The position numbers and the translations under genes are program-made. A stretch of DNA of 64,000 bases, taken from assembly GCA_030145205.1 (NCBI GenBank), contig JAQYVZ010000010.1:25393-89392 (forward strand). Direction: 5' to 3'. The notes under the pieces were generated by a model. The model did no database searches. It was given only the letters and a program-made list of their open reading frames with translations, and was not told the origin of the DNA. This DNA comes from Desulfuromonadales bacterium (GTDB lineage: Bacteria > Desulfobacterota > Desulfuromonadia > Desulfuromonadales > BM103). How positions within the stretch are numbered: the stretch's first letter is position 1; each line of letters opens with the position of its first letter. Positions 29,219 to 38,795 of this stretch are shown one piece after another.

Positions 29219-30058
29219 TCATTTGGGGACTTTCGCATCCACGATCCTGATAACCTTTTTCAGGCTGTCATAGTCAGAGGGTTGGACCTTGGCAAAACCG
29301 GTCAGACTCTTTTTGATCGATTTATAAACAGTCTCATCCTGTACAGAGAGCAGTGCTGCACAAATTTTCTCATAGGTTGCATCGTCAACGCCCGGGCCGA
29401 CAGCAATCATATGTTCGTAGACAGGCGGGGATTCTGCGATGATCTCAAGTCCTTTATCAACGTAGCTTGCAGCAACTGCAGGCTTAAGACCGCCGGCAGC
29501 AGCCTTCCCCCTCAGCACATTTGCTGCAACCTTGTCGTGTGTCCCGAAAAACGAGTAAGTGACCGAATCAAATACCTGCGCCTCCATCAACATGTATGCA
29601 GGCATATAAAATGAAAGGGTCGATTCTCTGTCACCAAAGGCAAACGCTTTTCCCGCAAGATCCTGGACGGATTTAATTCCGGACCCTTTCTTGGTGGCAA
29701 TCACCCCCTTGAACGTTGTTTCACCATTATTTTCTACAGCAGCACAAATGCGGATTTTGCCAGGGTTCTCCTCGTCAAGAATTGCAAATCCTGCAGGTCC
29801 AAGATAAGCGATATCCACCGCTCCTGAAACAAGTGCCGCCATGGCCGTATCGTAGTCCTGTGCTCTTTTAAAGGTCACTTCCGCATCCAACTCCTTCTCC
29901 AGATATTTCATGAGGGGTGTAAACATCTGCACAAGGGTGGTTGGGCTTTTAAACGGATGGACTCCGAACACTAATGACTTCTGCGCTGCCCAGGCAGTCT
30001 GTGCGAACAAACAGACAGAAACAGCCACAACAATTAACACGCGAACGTTTTTTTGCAT
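29219..30058 (-). CDS. PhnD-like periplasmic phosphate/phosphonate-type binding protein
   Basis: 279 residues from ATG 30058, which has AAGGAGG 6 nt upstream; a longer frame to 30145 would overlap the preceding gene and is rejected. Signal peptide MQKNVRVLIVVAVSVCLFA (part), cleavage near TAWAA. The body is of the phosphate/phosphite/phosphonate-binding family (GVHPFKSPTTLVQMFTPLMK, DIAYLGPAGFAILDEENP, FGDRESTLSFYMPAYML, FFGTHDKVAANVLRGKA). No transporter genes accompany it. It is the second gene of a unit with the MCP at 30142-31770, so a ligand-presenting role is likely. A similar binding protein/MCP pair is at 2853-5888. Confidence 0.85.
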   Translation of the reverse strand: MQKNVRVLIVVAVSVCLFAQTAWAAQKSLVFGVHPFKSPTTLVQMFTPLMKYLEKELDAEVTFKRAQDYDTAMAALVSGAVDIAYLGPAGFAILDEENPGKIRICAAVENNGETTFKGVIATKKGSGIKSVQDLAGKAFAFGDRESTLSFYMPAYMLMEAQVFDSVTYSFFGTHDKVAANVLRGKAAAGGLKPAVAASYVDKGLEIIAESPPVYEHMIAVGPGVDDATYEKICAALLSVQDETVYKSIKKSLTGFAKVQPSDYDSLKKVIRIVDAKVPK

Positions 30059-30141
30059 TTTTAGCCTCCTTGGCACTGCGTGGTTGTGTTGAAGAACCAC
30101 AGCTTTCTGTTGACAACCCTGCTTCAGATTATTTTCCCATT

Positions 30142-31770
30142 TCAATACTGCTCACAATATTCTTTGCCTTCGGAAGGGCCTGATTGATGCATCGCTTCCG
30201 GTAGTTGCCGTTGCTCATAAGTTGTTGTCTCGCTGTCCTCCTCCTGGTGGTACAAGTCGCCCAACTGTTTATCGAGTTTGAATACGGAAATCATCTGCTG
30301 TAGTTGCTCGGCCTGTGCAGACAGTTCTTCAGATGTGGAAGCCATCTCTTCCGTTGCGGCGGCATTTTTCTGAATAACCTGATCGAGCTGTTGGATCGAC
30401 CTGTTGATTTGCTCTGCTCCAGCATCCTGTTCTTTACTGGCAGCACTGATTTCTTGAACCAGTTCAGCAGTCCTCTGGATTTCAGGCACCATGACTTGCA
30501 ACATTTCACCTGCCTTTTCAGAGATTTCAACACTGCTGCTCGACAATTCACTAATTTCGCCAGCAGCCAGCTGACTCCGCTCAGCCAGCTTACGTACTTC
30601 TGCCGCAACAACAGCAAACCCTTTCCCATGTTCCCCTGCCCGCGCTGCTTCTATCGCGGCATTGAGCGCCAACAGGTTTGTTTGACGGGCAATCTCTTCG
30701 ACGATCTGGATTTTACCAGCAATATCTTTCATGGCCGAAACCGTTGCATCGACAGCCTGTCCGCCTTCATGACCCTTCTGGGCCGCCTGGGTCGCTATTT
30801 TTTCGGTTTGCATTGCGTTGTCGGCATTTTGCCTGATATTGGCCACCATTTCTTCGACTGAAGAGGAGGCTTCCTCCGCTGACGCGGCCTGCTCCGAAGC
30901 GCCCTGGTTCAGAACTGCACTGGTCTCCGTCAATTGCATTGCGCCGGACCGAACCTGGTAGGCTGAACGGGCAATCTCACCAATCAGCCCGGTCATTTTC
31001 TCTTTCAAAACCTGCAATGATTGCCCCATGGTGTCACGGTCTGAAACCAGGGACAGTTCAACCGTTAAATCCGCGTCGGCAATTTTTTCCAATTGCTGAA
31101 TTTTTTCAGTGATTGCATCCAAAAAGAGATTCACACTTTCAATCACCATCCCAATTTCATCATTGCTCAATTTACTGGTCCGCAGAGAGATATCATTCGT
31201 TGCCTCCATGTCACGCATGGTGCCAACCAGGTTCATCAACGGCCTGATAATAATGCGATGCAACAAAATCCACACAGCAATCGTCATAACAAAGGCCAAA
31301 ACAATGATTTTTTGCCCGGTTGAAACGATCTCGGCCATCAGGGCATCATCAACACTCTTGGTAGACATAACGACTTCAAACCGTCCAAGGTTTTCCTTGT
31401 CGTATGTCAGGTCCTGACTTGCCTCTGAAACATAACCGTCAGGAAGTTCACTCAGGGTGATCATTCCACCTTCAGCATCGCGCCCGCGCGCATGCCAGAA
31501 CGCACCGGCTTCATTGAAAACAACCACAACCTTGACATCCTGATTGTTCATTTCAGCCGACAGGAAATTTTCCACCTGTTGATCATCAAATGCGTACAAA
31601 GCATCCGGTAAGGTCAACCCGGCACGTTTGACGATCGCCTGACGTTGACTATCCAGGTTAGACAACACTTCAGTCTGGCGCTGCTTATAGTTAACCGCAC
31701 CAAGCCCGACCAGAGAGAGCGTAATAATGCAAATGAACCAAACCAGTAATTTGATACGCAGACTTTTCAT
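30142..31770 (-). CDS. Methyl-accepting chemotaxis protein
   Basis: 542 residues. Membrane segment 1 at about 7-27, a small periplasmic domain (about 28-148), membrane segment 2 at about 152-174, HAMP at about 176-230, signalling domain with [20 protein letters not shown] and [20 protein letters not shown]. From residue 290 to 490 it is almost identical to the MCP at 2853-5018, and it also ends in EQY (EYCEQY). First gene of a unit whose sigma-54-like promoter is at 31844-31859. The binding-protein gene follows 83 bp after its stop. Confidence 0.95.
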   Translation of the reverse strand: MKSLRIKLLVWFICIITLSLVGLGAVNYKQRQTEVLSNLDSQRQAIVKRAGLTLPDALYAFDDQQVENFLSAEMNNQDVKVVVVFNEAGAFWHARGRDAEGGMITLSELPDGYVSEASQDLTYDKENLGRFEVVMSTKSVDDALMAEIVSTGQKIIVLAFVMTIAVWILLHRIIIRPLMNLVGTMRDMEATNDISLRTSKLSNDEIGMVIESVNLFLDAITEKIQQLEKIADADLTVELSLVSDRDTMGQSLQVLKEKMTGLIGEIARSAYQVRSGAMQLTETSAVLNQGASEQAASAEEASSSVEEMVANIRQNADNAMQTEKIATQAAQKGHEGGQAVDATVSAMKDIAGKIQIVEEIARQTNLLALNAAIEAARAGEHGKGFAVVAAEVRKLAERSQLAAGEISELSSSSVEISEKAGEMLQVMVPEIQRTAELVQEISAASKEQDAGAEQINRSIQQLDQVIQKNAAATEEMASTSEELSAQAEQLQQMISVFKLDKQLGDLYHQEEDSETTTYEQRQLPEAMHQSGPSEGKEYCEQY

Positions 31771-31843
31771 GGGTGCACGCCTTCCCTGGGAACTCGCCTC
31801 AAGAAATACATTGTCATGTCTCTATTTGATGAAACGATAGGAG

Positions 31844-31859
31844 AGCAAAAAGAAAGCCA
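31844..31859 (-). promoter_or_regulatory. Sigma-54 promoter of the MCP/PhnD-like unit
   Basis: Minus strand TGGCTTTCTTTTTGCT: TGGC and TTGCT with GG-N10-GC spacing. It predicts a start near 31833 and a leader of about 60 nt before 31770. Confidence 0.65.
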
Positions 31860-32347
31860 ATTCGCAGCGTCGAGAAAACAAAGGAAGCACAACGTCGCCC
31901 GAGATGCACAGCACCACAGTTAAGCAATTATCATTTAAGGGTTTTCACCTTAACCCGGCGACACTATTTTTGTGACAATAACAACTGTACATAGCGTTCA
32001 AGAAATCCTGTGCAAGAGAAACCCAAGCAAAAGCACGTGGAACGTGTCACAACTTTGTGACAGCAGAAGTGCCATGGCACACTTTTCCCGTGACAACAAA
32101 ATGAAAATTGTCCTTGGTTGTCCGGCATATTTCTGACATGCTTTAAACGAAGGGTTTCCGAACTGGACCATTGACGCCTGCAAATTCAAACATCTACATT
32201 TAAAGCAGAAGACACTGAAGAGCTCAAAAACCCCATCATTTTCATGGCCGCAGCACGCCATAGCTTTACGCACAAACTGTTGTTTAAGCGACAATATCTG
32301 GCGCCCAAAAAAACCCTGAGATAATTTTAAGAAAAGTGCAAAGACGC
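31860..32347. other. Gene-free stretch between divergent MCP and mdh
   Basis: About 490 bp with the palindrome at 32045-32062 and several further TGTGAC/GTCAC half-sites (around 31974 and 32085) and a GTGCCATGGCAC palindrome near 32070. A 118-codon minus-strand frame (31998-32354) has a Cys-rich, random-looking translation and no ribosome site and is not called. Confidence 0.5.
32045..32062. promoter_or_regulatory. Putative activator-binding palindrome (copy A)
   Basis: TGTCACAA-CT-TTGTGACA, perfect 8-bp arms. It lies about 186 bp upstream of the sigma-54 promoter at 31844-31859, the usual enhancer distance. Best copy of a four-member set (see 6086, 11520, 18406). Confidence 0.58.
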
Positions 32348-32374
32348 TTGACACCCGAAACGGGTTTGTATACT
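32348..32374 (+). promoter_or_regulatory. Sigma-70 promoter of mdh
   Basis: TTGACA (32348-32353), 15-bp spacer, TATACT (32369-32374), with the same layout as the icd promoter, including the operator on the -10 box. Confidence 0.7.
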
Positions 32375-32381
32375 GTATACA
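32367..32381. promoter_or_regulatory. TGTATAC-T-GTATACA operator over the mdh -10
   Basis: Identical to the 15-mer at the icd promoter (26683-26697). The two TCA-cycle genes therefore probably answer to the same repressor. Confidence 0.7.
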
Positions 32382-32397
32382 GCGTTGTTTTATATGA

Positions 32398-33447
<1,050 letters not shown>

Positions 33448-33470
33448 AATTAACTCAGAGTTGCCGAACG

Positions 33471-33502
33471 AAAGAAGGGCAATGGCAACATTGCCCTTCT
33501 TT
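33471..33502 (+). terminator. Terminator after mdh
   Basis: AAAGAAGGGCAATG / CATTGCCCTTCTTT, 14-bp perfect stem with loop GCAA. The stem's 3' arm itself ends in a T-rich stretch. Confidence 0.85.
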
Positions 33503-33685
33503 GCATATCCATTCCGTGATTTCGACAGTTTGACACTCGTCTGAGTAACCCTATTTATCACGCAAAATAAAAGAACTGAAAAACCGAATTTACTTGTGGA
33601 ATTAGCTGTTATTTTATGCTAAGTTCGCCGCGATTTTTCAGTTGGTATTAGCAGCAACAAATCCCAGAAAAGGAGATAGACCGGA

Positions 33686-33877
33686 ATGAGCGGTGCAAGA
33701 ATCGAAGTTATTGAGCGCAATTGCAAAGCATGTAGCATTTGTGCCGAGTTCTGTCCGAAGGATGTTCTGGAGATGGATGTCTTCGTGGTTAAAGTGGTTA
33801 AACCTGAAGACTGCATCAAGTGCATGCAGTGCGAGCTGCTGTGTCCTGATTTTGCCATCAAGGTCCACGACGCGTAA
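33686..33877 (+). CDS. korD: 2-oxoacid:ferredoxin oxidoreductase ferredoxin subunit (delta)
   Basis: 63 residues with two 4Fe-4S motifs, CKACSICAEFCP and CIKCMQCELLCP. It carries electrons between the catalytic subunits and soluble ferredoxin. First gene of korDABC, 29 bp before korA; AAGGAG precedes the ATG. Confidence 0.92.
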   Translation: MSGARIEVIERNCKACSICAEFCPKDVLEMDVFVVKVVKPEDCIKCMQCELLCPDFAIKVHDA

Positions 33878-33906
33878 CCAACCGATTTTAAGAGGAGGAT
33901 ATAAAC

Positions 33907-35046
33907 GTGGCAAAGAAAACTGCTCTTGTACAGGGTAATCAGGCATGTGCTGCCGGAGCGATTTACGCCGGCTGTACATTCTTTGGTGGATACCCCATCA
34001 CTCCGTCGACCGAGGTGGCCGAGGAGATGTCAGAACTGCTGCCGACCGTTGGCGGCAAATTCATCCAAATGGAAGACGAAATCGGCGCAATGGCATCTGT
34101 CATTGGTGCTTCGTTGACCGGTGCCAAGGCCCTGACGGCCACTTCCGGCCCCGGCGTTTCCCTCAAACAGGAACTGATCGGCTATGCCTGCATCGCCGAA
34201 ACTCCCTGCGTCATCATCAACGTTATGCGTGGCGGCCCTTCGACAGGCATGCCGACCGGCCCCGGCCAGTCCGACGTCATGCAGGCCCGCTGGGGTACGC
34301 ACGGTGACCATGCTGCAATCGCGCTGGTTCCCGAGTCGATCCAGGAGATCTTCACCGAGACCGTTCGCGCCTTCAACCTGGCTGAGAAATATCGTATGCC
34401 GGTTCAGGTGCTGTTCGACGAGATCGTCGGCCACATGCGTGAGCGTATTGTTTACCCCGAACCGGGCGAACTCGAACTCATCGATCGTGACCCCGTTACA
34501 GTTAGCCCCGAAGATTACAAGCCTTACGACTCCACCAAGGGCTTGGTTCCGCCGCTGGCATCGTTCGGCTCTGAGTACAAGTACCACGTTACCGGCTTGA
34601 ACAAGGCGGATGACGGCTTCCCGACCACCAAGGCCTCGCTGGTTGACGCCGAAGAGCGTCGCCAGATCGACAAGGTTGAGTGCCCGGAAGCACGTGCCGA
34701 CATTGAGTCGAACGAAGAGTTCATGACCGAAGACGCTGAGGTAATCCTCTGGGCCTACGGTTCCAGTGCCCGTTCTGCCCGTTACGCGGTGAATGAACTG
34801 CGTAAAGAAGGCATCAAGGCCGGTCTGTTCCGCCCGATCACCCTCTGGCCCTTCCCGGAGAAGCGCACCGCCGAACTGGCCAATCAGGCCAAGGCGATTA
34901 TCGTTCCGGAAATGAACCTCGGCCAGATGATCCACGAAGTTGAGCGTGTTGCCCTGGGCAATTGCGCAATTGAAGGGGTCTTCCGGGTTGACGGCGATCC
35001 GCTCAACCCTGGTCAGATCATCGACAAAGTGAAGGAGGTCATCTAA
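33907..35046 (+). CDS. korA: 2-oxoglutarate:ferredoxin oxidoreductase, alpha subunit
   Basis: 379 residues, GTG start with AGGAGG 8 nt upstream. Pyrimidine-binding and transketolase-C regions of the PFOR superfamily: GNQACAAGAIYAGCTFFGGYPITPSTE (only part is diagnostic), SGPGVSLKQELIGYA, MRGGPSTGMPT, and the C-terminal GLFRPITLWPFPE. It decarboxylates 2-oxoglutarate to succinyl-CoA with reduction of ferredoxin; in a respiratory TCA cycle the reverse reaction is also possible. It overlaps korB by one base. Confidence 0.93.
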   Translation: MAKKTALVQGNQACAAGAIYAGCTFFGGYPITPSTEVAEEMSELLPTVGGKFIQMEDEIGAMASVIGASLTGAKALTATSGPGVSLKQELIGYACIAETPCVIINVMRGGPSTGMPTGPGQSDVMQARWGTHGDHAAIALVPESIQEIFTETVRAFNLAEKYRMPVQVLFDEIVGHMRERIVYPEPGELELIDRDPVTVSPEDYKPYDSTKGLVPPLASFGSEYKYHVTGLNKADDGFPTTKASLVDAEERRQIDKVECPEARADIESNEEFMTEDAEVILWAYGSSARSARYAVNELRKEGIKAGLFRPITLWPFPEKRTAELANQAKAIIVPEMNLGQMIHEVERVALGNCAIEGVFRVDGDPLNPGQIIDKVKEVI

Positions 35047-35867
35047 TGGCTTACGATTACGAAAAATCAATCCGCCCCGGCAAGCTCCCGCATATCTGGT
35101 GCCCCGGCTGCGGTCACGGCATTGTCATGAAAGGTCTGATCCGGGCGATGGACACCTGTGAACTGGACCGTAACAACACTGCGATTGTTTCCGGTATCGG
35201 CTGCGCCAGCCGCCTGCCTGGTTACCTTGATGCCTGCACCCTGCACACCGCTCACGGCCGTGCAGCAGCATTTGCAACTGGCGTCAAGATGGCTAAGCCT
35301 GAAATGACCGTGATCTGCTGCGGCGGCGACGGCGATGGCACCGCGATCGGCGGTAACCACTTCATCCATGCCTGCCGGCGTAACATCAACATGACCTACG
35401 TGATCATGAACAACTTCATCTACGGTATGACCGGCGGTCAGTTCTCTCCGTGTACCCCGACAGGCATGAAAGCCTCGACCACGCCTTACGGCAACCCCGA
35501 CCCGGTTTTCGACATCAGTAAACTGGCCATCGGAGCCGGCGCAACTTTCGTTGCCCGCACCACGGCGGCTCATCCGCGCGAGATTGATAAACTGATCGCT
35601 CAGGGAATCAAGCACAACGGGATGTCCATCATTGAGGTCCTTGACGATTGCCCGACCAGCTATGGTCGCCGCAACAAGTTCCGTTCCGTCGTCGATATGA
35701 TGAAGCGCCTCAAAAAAGATGCGGTTCCTGCCAAGGCTGCTGCCAAGATGACTCCCGAGCAGCTCGAAGGCAAGTTCCTGACCGGTGTCCTGTACCACGA
35801 CAATGAGAAGGCTGAGTATACAGAACAGTATGCTGCCCTTATCAAACGCGTCCAAGAAGGCGCCTGA
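35046..35867 (+). CDS. korB: 2-oxoglutarate:ferredoxin oxidoreductase, beta subunit (TPP-binding)
   Basis: 273 residues. TPP/Mg site GDGDGTAIGGNHFIHACRRN (Asp and Asn ligands), HIWCPGCGHGIVMKG and the CxxC near the N-terminus typical of the beta subunit, NNFIYGMTGGQFSPCTP and PTSYGRRN. Its ATG overlaps the korA stop, so translation is coupled. Confidence 0.94.
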   Translation: MAYDYEKSIRPGKLPHIWCPGCGHGIVMKGLIRAMDTCELDRNNTAIVSGIGCASRLPGYLDACTLHTAHGRAAAFATGVKMAKPEMTVICCGGDGDGTAIGGNHFIHACRRNINMTYVIMNNFIYGMTGGQFSPCTPTGMKASTTPYGNPDPVFDISKLAIGAGATFVARTTAAHPREIDKLIAQGIKHNGMSIIEVLDDCPTSYGRRNKFRSVVDMMKRLKKDAVPAKAAAKMTPEQLEGKFLTGVLYHDNEKAEYTEQYAALIKRVQEGA

Positions 35868-35892
35868 TCACTTGTATATAGGAGATTGAACC

Positions 35893-36441
35893 ATGGCAGA
35901 ACGTTATGAGATTCGGTTTTCCGGCGCCGGTGGTCAAGGCCTGATCACAGCCGGTATCATTCTTGCGGAAGCCGCCGCAATCATTGAAGGCAAGAGTGCC
36001 CTGCAGTCCCAGAGCTACGGCCCTGAGGCCCGCGGTGGTGCATCCAAATCTGAGGTTATTATCTCTGATGGCCCGATTGACTACCCGAAGGCAACCATTG
36101 TTGATGCCTGCCTGGCGATGACCCAGGAAGCTGCCGACAAGTACGCGAACGGCATCAAAAAGGGCGGTCTGTTGCTGCTTGATGACGACTTCGTCAAAAC
36201 AGAGCCAGAAGGCGACTTCACCATCTATCGCCTGCCGATCATGCGCATGGCCAAGGAAGACATCGGCCGTGAAATCGTTGCCAATGTTATTGCACTGGCC
36301 GCAGTCATCGGCATGACAGGTGTTGTTTCGAAGGAAGCGGGCGAAGAAGCCGTTGTTCGGCGCGTTCCCCCGGCATTCAAAGAGCTGAACCAGAAAGCGT
36401 TTGCCCTCGGTTACGAGAAGGGTAAAGCTCTGCTCAACTAA
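35893..36441 (+). CDS. korC: 2-oxoglutarate:ferredoxin oxidoreductase, gamma subunit
   Basis: 182 residues. Gamma-domain signature RFSGAGGQGLITAGIILAEA and SQSYGPEARGGASKSEVIIS. Last gene of korDABC, 25 bp after korB, followed by a strong terminator. Confidence 0.94.
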   Translation: MAERYEIRFSGAGGQGLITAGIILAEAAAIIEGKSALQSQSYGPEARGGASKSEVIISDGPIDYPKATIVDACLAMTQEAADKYANGIKKGGLLLLDDDFVKTEPEGDFTIYRLPIMRMAKEDIGREIVANVIALAAVIGMTGVVSKEAGEEAVVRRVPPAFKELNQKAFALGYEKGKALLN

Positions 36442-36464
36442 GCTCAACGCATTATGTAAGACCC

Positions 36465-36502
36465 AAAAGCCCCTGTCCTCCTTTGAGGATGGGGGCTTTT
36501 TT
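36465..36502 (+). terminator. Terminator of korDABC
   Basis: AAAAGCCCC, GTCCTC / GAGGAT, GGGGCTTTTTT: a stem with one bulge and loop CTTT, and a run of six T. Confidence 0.9.
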
Positions 36503-36579
36503 CTTGCGTAGGAATGATCCGCAACCGGCAATCCATGTTATGCTTCGGCTCGGTATTTCTCTCCGTTGGAGTCGTGGTC

Positions 36580-37236
36580 ATGTCGAAACAATCTCAAGCC
36601 CTCTCATGCCCGCTGTGCACAGACACCCCTCCACAACACTTTCACAAGGACAAAACCCGCGACTATTACCGCTGTCCGAACTGTCATCTGACTTTCGTAC
36701 CTGAACGGTATCACCTCAGTCTTGCCGATGAGCTGGCCGAGTATCAGCTACACCAGAACGACCCAAATGACCCCGGATACCGCCGCTTCCTGAGCCGGCT
36801 GGCAACACCTCTGCTCCAACAGCTGTCACCCGCCAGCTACGGCCTCGACTTCGGATCCGGCCCTGGGCCAACCCTGTCGCATCTACTATCAGAGCAGGGG
36901 CATCACGTGAACCTCTACGATCCCTTCTTTGCTCCTGACACAGAAGTTCTCGACATGATTTATGACTTCATCACCGCCAGTGAGGTTGTCGAACATCTTC
37001 GGCAACCACGCCAGGAGTTTGAGCGCCTTTGGTCCCTGCTACATCCCGGCGGCTGGTTGGGCATTATGACCAAGCTTGCCCTGGACGCCGAGGCCTTCTC
37101 CCGCTGGCACTACAAAAACGACCACACCCACATTCTCTTCTTCTCAAAAACCACCTTTGAATGGCTGGCTGATCACTGGCAGGCCCGTCTGATGTTTGTG
37201 GGCAAAGACGTCATCCTTCTGCAGAAAACTTTTTAA
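36580..37236 (+). CDS. SAM-dependent methyltransferase with zinc ribbon
   Basis: 218 residues from ATG 36580 (GGAG about 10 nt upstream). The N-terminal CPLC...CPNC zinc ribbon (about 10-38) is followed by a class I methyltransferase fold with a degenerate SAM loop, DFGSGPGPTLSHL, and EVVEHL. Such proteins usually modify small molecules or glycans; the substrate is unknown. Stand-alone after the kor terminator. Confidence 0.8.
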   Translation: MSKQSQALSCPLCTDTPPQHFHKDKTRDYYRCPNCHLTFVPERYHLSLADELAEYQLHQNDPNDPGYRRFLSRLATPLLQQLSPASYGLDFGSGPGPTLSHLLSEQGHHVNLYDPFFAPDTEVLDMIYDFITASEVVEHLRQPRQEFERLWSLLHPGGWLGIMTKLALDAEAFSRWHYKNDHTHILFFSKTTFEWLADHWQARLMFVGKDVILLQKTF

Positions 37237-37291
37237 ATCGATACGTTTCCTCAGACGTCATGATAAACAGCTGCTTTCATTCACTTTCTCG

Positions 37292-37319
37292 TTGACAACT
37301 TCCAATTTTAAGCTATGAT
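37292..37319 (+). promoter_or_regulatory. Strong sigma-70 promoter of the vWA-OmpA gene
   Basis: TTGACA (37292-37297), 16-bp spacer, TATGAT (37314-37319). It is about 157 bp upstream of the start codon, giving a long 5' leader. Confidence 0.75.
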
Positions 37320-37475
37320 TAATTTGACTATTTTAGTAAACTTTGTGATTTGTTGAATTTCAGAACAATTGATGACTCCCCAAAAATTGACGCCGCTGAA
37401 TTCTACGCTATCCTATATGGCATGAATAAAGCCTTTACAACCCTATGTTGTTTTTCTTAAAAGGAGAGAATGCCC

Positions 37476-38540
37476 ATGAAAAAGTTTACCCTCGTTTCTA
37501 TTCTGATCGGTTTGGCGCTTTGCCTGGCCCTGCCCCTGACAGCATCTGCTGAGGTAGTAAAAAAAGCAGACAACTTCATCCTGTTTCTTGACCAATCCGG
37601 CTCCATGACGCATGAGAGCCAGGCAGCTCTCGGCCAGAACAAACTCGATCATGCGAAAGCAACCATTACCAGGCTCGACCAGGTCATCCCCGAACTGGGC
37701 TACACGGGTTCCGGTGCGGTTTTCGCCCCATACAAAGTAGTTGCCGAGCCTGCTGTCTACAAAACCAACAGCCTGAGCTCGGACTTTGCTTCAGCGGCCC
37801 CCGGCTTTAACCTGAAGACCACTTTGGGTGACGGTCTGACCGACATTGGTCCTCTGGTCGGTGGCCTCACAGGCAAGACAGCTCTGATCATCTTTACCGA
37901 CGGCGATTCCAACTCCGGCTCCGATGCAGTCGCCTCGGCTCAAGCTCTCTACGCAGCCAATGCTGACAAGCTCTGTATCCATGTCGTCAGTTACGCCGAC
38001 ACGGCCAATGGCGAGCAGGTCATCGCAGCGATCCGGGCTCTCTCCGGTTGCAGTGTTGCTGCTGATGCAGCGGCCCTGAATGACGATGCCGCCTTGGCGC
38101 AATTTGCCAAGGATGTCCTTTATAAGGATGTAAAACCTGCGCCTGTCGTAAAGAAACCTGCGCCTGTTGTGAAGCCAGCTCCGGTTATTAAGAAGGAAGT
38201 GATCACCTTCAACCTGCTGTTCGATTTCGACAAAGCGGACATAAAGGACGAAATGATTCCCATGCTGGAGCAGGCCAAGATGATCCTTGATGAAGAAGCG
38301 GGTTCAGTCTTTACCGTAGCCGGCCACACTGATGCAAGTGGCCCTGAAGCCTACAACCAAGGCCTCTCTGAGCGTCGCTCTGCTGCCGTCAAGACTTGGC
38401 TGGTGGAGAATGGCGTAGCCGCGAACAGGCTGAAAACAACGGGCTTCGGAGAAACCCAGCCGAAGTACGACAACACCACGGACGAAGGCCGTCGCCTCAA
38501 CCGGCGCGTAGAACTCATCAGCACACCGGTTGCCATGTAA
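37476..38540 (+). CDS. Exported vWA-OmpA fusion protein
   Basis: 354 residues from ATG 37476 (AAGGAG spaced 9 nt; the ATG at 37470 is only 3 nt from the ribosome site). Signal peptide, cleavage after TASA. A von Willebrand A domain (about 30-205) has the MIDAS motif DQSGSM and TDGDSNSGSD; a Lys/Pro/Val hinge repeats KPAPVV (about 218-242); a C-terminal OmpA domain (about 245-354) has FDFDKADI, VAGHTDASG and LSERRSAAV. OmpA anchors to peptidoglycan, and the metal-dependent vWA domain should bind a partner or surface. Confidence 0.88.
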   Translation: MKKFTLVSILIGLALCLALPLTASAEVVKKADNFILFLDQSGSMTHESQAALGQNKLDHAKATITRLDQVIPELGYTGSGAVFAPYKVVAEPAVYKTNSLSSDFASAAPGFNLKTTLGDGLTDIGPLVGGLTGKTALIIFTDGDSNSGSDAVASAQALYAANADKLCIHVVSYADTANGEQVIAAIRALSGCSVAADAAALNDDAALAQFAKDVLYKDVKPAPVVKKPAPVVKPAPVIKKEVITFNLLFDFDKADIKDEMIPMLEQAKMILDEEAGSVFTVAGHTDASGPEAYNQGLSERRSAAVKTWLVENGVAANRLKTTGFGETQPKYDNTTDEGRRLNRRVELISTPVAM

Positions 38541-38546
38541 TCAACA

Positions 38547-38587
38547 AAAAAACGGCCCGGAGCAGCTTTGCCCGGGCCGTTTTTTTA
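38547..38587 (+). terminator. Terminator of the vWA-OmpA gene
   Basis: Seven A, then CGGCCCGG / CCGGGCCG and seven T; symmetrical and strong. Confidence 0.92.
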
Positions 38588-38731
38588 GACACACTTGATC
38601 CATTTCACCGGGTCGAGCGCCAAAGATCGTCACTGCCCATCCGCTTCTGACCCTTTTAGAAGGGACTGTTGTCAGGCGCGGCATATCTATTCTTCAATCA
38701 TCTCGGAGGGTTTCCTGCAAGGGGACGATTC

Positions 38732-38747
38732 TGGTACGGACTTTGCT
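38732..38747 (+). promoter_or_regulatory. Sigma-54 promoter of the small exported protein
   Basis: TGGTACGGACTTTGCT: GG-N10-GC spacing and a full TTTGCT -12 element, with one change in the -24 box. The predicted start is near 38758 and the gene begins at 38796. Confidence 0.62.
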
Positions 38748-38795
38748 CATCTCTATTTATAGCAACCGACCAGAAAAAACCTTAAGAGGTGACCC

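Noticed and set aside
31998..32354. 118-codon minus-strand frame in the gap before mdh
   Set aside because: Cys-rich, random-looking product with no ribosome site; it also overlaps the palindrome at 32045 and the mdh promoter.
34030..35070. A 346-codon frame antisense to korA
   Set aside because: Shadow of korA; no recognisable domain.
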